DNA from: Anaerococcus rubeinfantis | GTDB taxonomy: Bacteria > Bacillota > Clostridia > Tissierellales > Peptoniphilaceae | NCBI RefSeq assembly: GCF_001487145.1 | Contig: NZ_LN913016.1 | Location: 1,178,001 to 1,242,000 of the forward strand | Length of the DNA: 64,000 bases | Reading direction: 5' to 3' | Shown: one piece after another, positions 62,872-64,000 of the stretch | How the letters are laid out: every line of letters begins with the position of its first letter | Numbering within the stretch: the first letter of the stretch is position 1 | The notes under the pieces: generated by a model | Database searches by the model: none | What the model saw: only the letters and a program-made list of their open reading frames with translations | What the model was told of the DNA's origin: nothing | Position numbers and translations under genes: made by a program

Positions 62872-63232
62872 GATTGGACAAAATCAAATCTCAGACTGTC
62901 GACAAAGTATACAAATCCTCATGCTAAGAATATCATACGAAAAAAATTGATTTGATTTCAAATTTTAAAATTCGGAAAAAATCGCATTCTAAAATTTAAA
63001 GCTATGATTTTTTATTAAATAAATTAAATTCAATTAAATTTTAATTCTTCGTTTTATTCCGAGGGATAAATATTAAAATCGTGCCACTGGCACAATTTTA
63101 AGCTATTTATCTGTCCTCGCGTTAGCGAGTTTGCGATTTTAGAATTTTAAAATTTAGAAATCAACAATTTTTGGAGTCAGATATTCGTGCTTGAGGATTT
63201 GTCTACACTCTGAAATTGGACAAAATCCAATC
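62872..63232. mobile_element. MITE-like palindromic element B inside the guaB terminator
   Basis: A 323-bp element (62891-63213) with 16-bp terminal inverted repeats, TCAGACTGTCGACAAA and TTTGTCTACACTCTGA (14 of 16 pair). The two halves are roughly complementary over most of their length (for example ACAAATCCTCA near the left, TGAGGATTTGT near the right), so the whole could form one long imperfect hairpin. There is no coding frame. It is flanked by GATTGGACAAAATCAAATC (62872-62890) and AATTGGACAAAATCCAATC (63214-63232), 17 of 19 identical. Each is a near-complete terminator stem-loop, with an A tract left and a T tract right. Ends match element A at 16617-16769 in inverted orientation. Confidence 0.75.
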
Positions 63233-63243
63233 TTTTTACTTAT

Positions 63244-64000
<757 letters not shown>

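Overview
The window is a low-GC, AT-rich Firmicute chromosome segment, most like the anaerobic, butyrate-forming Peptoniphilaceae (Anaerococcus/Peptoniphilus type). That placement is an inference from gene content and codon style; there is no 16S gene here. Anaerobic markers are two flavodiiron proteins, a class II superoxide reductase, a [FeFe] hydrogenase with a NuoE-like ferredoxin, and butyryl-CoA pathway genes. Nothing looks like a prophage, plasmid or CRISPR locus. The only mobile-looking DNA is two short palindromic elements.

Layout. 1-1192: 5' part of nadE, with a glutaminase domain that lacks its catalytic Cys. 1285-6050: flavodiiron protein plus an acyl-CoA dehydrogenase/EtfA/rubredoxin-like fusion, divergent from a second, frameshifted flavodiiron gene. 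6126-7959: group B-like [FeFe] hydrogenase and a [2Fe-2S] protein. 8026-15407: complete phosphate locus (pstS1, then pstS2-pstC-pstA-pstB-phoU-phoP-phoR) with Pho-box-like repeats at two promoters. 15575-16785: asnA and a MITE-like element. 16786-25505: recQ, a DUF4097-type protein, truA, the ECF module, an L,D-transpeptidase and an rRNA methyltransferase. 25616-32721: superoxide reductase, two DegV proteins, an MBL hydrolase, a YbaK deacylase, a DMT transporter, hisS and a DUF6873-like protein. 32771-33004: tRNA-Cys, tRNA-Gly and tRNA-Phe. 33326-48828: glyoxalase-like protein, rlmH, trmB, a surface phosphoesterase, an OatA-like acyltransferase, a heterodimeric ABC exporter with MarR regulator, a MoxR/VWA pair, murJ and a VanY-like peptidase. 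49105-53824: ppk-ppx behind a Pho box, murI and ispE. 53935-62389: hbd, a CoA-transferase, etfA, etfB and a nonsense-interrupted bcd, divergent from an LctD-like FAD dehydrogenase with lrgAB. 62423-64000: an HTH plus ATP-cone protein, a second MITE-like element and the 3' part of guaB.

How the parts fit. Phosphate supply looks like one regulon: 11-bp-spaced TTTACA-type repeats precede pstS1, pstS2 and ppx-ppk, and the PhoP/PhoR pair is encoded here, so uptake and polyphosphate turnover are probably co-controlled. Carbon and redox genes show a second circuit: Rex-like operators lie on or next to strong promoters for bcd-etfBA and hbd. The fusion dehydrogenase with its flavodiiron partner, and the superoxide reductase, look like oxygen-defence outlets.

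Most unusual observations: (1) two MITE-like elements with matching terminal inverted repeats, each inserted in an intrinsic terminator and flanked by a near-copy of that terminator's stem-loop; (2) a rubredoxin domain in which all four iron-binding Cys are replaced; (3) a nonsense codon just before the catalytic Glu of bcd and a frameshift in a flavodiiron gene; (4) NadE without its glutaminase nucleophile; (5) a stand-alone HTH/ATP-cone protein that may be a nucleotide-sensing regulator.
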